DNA from: Candidatus Woesearchaeota archaeon
GTDB taxonomy: Archaea; Nanobdellota; Nanobdellia; Woesearchaeales; GW2011-AR4
Direction of reading: 5' to 3'
DNA: 6,008 bases
NCBI GenBank assembly: GCA_016181325.1
Contig: JACOZO010000007.1
Location: 1 to 6,008, forward strand
Of this stretch, positions 5,355-6,008 are shown one piece after another; position 1 is the stretch's first letter; each line of letters starts with the position of its first letter. The position numbers and the translations under genes are program-made. Under the pieces are notes generated by a model. It had not been told where the DNA came from. It worked only from the letters and a program-made list of their open reading frames with translations, and searched no databases.

Positions 5355-6008
5355 ATGGGGGAAGGAAAATTCCTGGAATTGGGGCGGCTTGAAGGCGTGG
5401 GGGATTTGAGGATATATTATGAAGTTCTAAGTGGGCATCCTCCTATTGTTTTCCTGCATGGAGTTACCTCAAACCACACAATGTTCCATCCTTACATGGA
5501 ACATTTTCAAGCTGAAGGATTCGGGACATTGGCTTATGACCACAGGGGTGATGGAAAATCCACCCATATACCTGATTCAAGGTTGCATACACTGCCTGAT
5601 AATGTTAGTGATCTTGAAGCCCTCTTAAATGCAGAGGGCATTGAAAAAGCCACATTCATTGGACAGTCATTGGGGGGCATGATAGCGCAGTCTTATGCTA
5701 TAGCCCATCCTTCAAAAGTTGATGCTTTAGTGCTTATTTCAACATCATATGATTTCACTAAAACTTTTGAAAGAACAGCGCGGAATAGGCTTTTGCTGAA
5801 AATAGATCCTGCAACAAGAATGGCTCTTAATCTGCTGAATTTGATGATGGGATTCCGCTATAAAAGCAGGGAAGATTATTATCCTGATTTCAGTGAAGAT
5901 AGATTTAGAGAAAAGCCGGAAGCATATTTCTTATTTGCAGTCTATGGCAAAAACAGTGCAGCATACGTCAGAGCCATGCACGCTTTGACCGGTGAAATGA
6001 TGAAGTGG
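5355..6008 (+). CDS. Alpha/beta-hydrolase-fold protein, 3'-truncated by the window edge
   Basis: An open frame of 218 codons running off the right edge without a stop. The N-terminal part reads as a typical alpha/beta hydrolase: HGVTSN at 35-40 (oxyanion turn), YDHRGDGKS after strand 4 (an Asp where the first hydrolase has His), and GQSLGGM with the nucleophile at Ser105, followed by VDALVLIST. The cap region has begun (FRYKSREDYYPDF). The catalytic Asp and His should lie in the missing 60-80 residues, so activity cannot be judged. It is related in fold and spacing to the preceding hydrolase (35-40 alignable motif residues) but clearly diverged, so not a recent duplicate. Proline codon use is unlike every neighbour: 8 of 9 are CCT. 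The start is supported by the TATA box at 5323-5330; GTG 5397 is a less likely alternative. Substrate unknown. Confidence 0.92.
   Translation, partial: MGEGKFLELGRLEGVGDLRIYYEVLSGHPPIVFLHGVTSNHTMFHPYMEHFQAEGFGTLAYDHRGDGKSTHIPDSRLHTLPDNVSDLEALLNAEGIEKATFIGQSLGGMIAQSYAIAHPSKVDALVLISTSYDFTKTFERTARNRLLLKIDPATRMALNLLNLMMGFRYKSREDYYPDFSEDRFREKPEAYFLFAVYGKNSAAYVRAMHALTGEMMKW

Noticed and set aside
5431..5628. Plus-strand 65-codon open frame
   Set aside because: It is in a different frame inside the second hydrolase, whose own frame carries HGVTSN and GQSLGG.

Overview
The window comes from an archaeon. The evidence is a glycine tRNA gene interrupted by introns with bulge-helix-bulge (BHB) splice sites, TATA boxes about 25-30 nt upstream of start codons with no Shine-Dalgarno sequence (leaderless mRNAs), and an archaeal-type SMC protein. 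The compact layout, hypothetical protein and AGG/ATA-rich codon use would fit a DPANN-type lineage, but the phylum cannot be fixed from this window.

Layout: 2-2890 (+) is the 3' four fifths of smc, the chromosome condensation ATPase, with its N-terminal head outside the window. Convergent with it, 11 bp away, is a family 2 glycosyltransferase (2902-3573, -). Upstream of that, on the same strand, lies the most interesting object: a tRNA-Gly(UCC) gene at 3625-3871 split by three introns (18 nt in the D-loop, 12 nt at 37/38, 145 nt in the T-loop at 59/60). Removing them leaves a 72-nt cloverleaf with every expected stem and invariant base. Introns make up 175 of the 247 nt. It has its own TATA box and a T-rich terminator. 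A divergent promoter drives an unrecognised 170-residue protein (3961-4473, +). Two alpha/beta-hydrolase-fold enzymes follow on the + strand: one complete (4519-5304) and one running off the right edge (5355-6008), the latter with codon use unlike its neighbours.

The genes do not form one pathway: chromosome maintenance, cell-surface glycosylation, tRNA supply and two hydrolases of unknown substrate sit side by side. No CRISPR array, insertion sequence or origin was seen. Every stretch between genes is short; the only apparent long gap, 3574-3960, is filled by the split tRNA and two divergent promoters.
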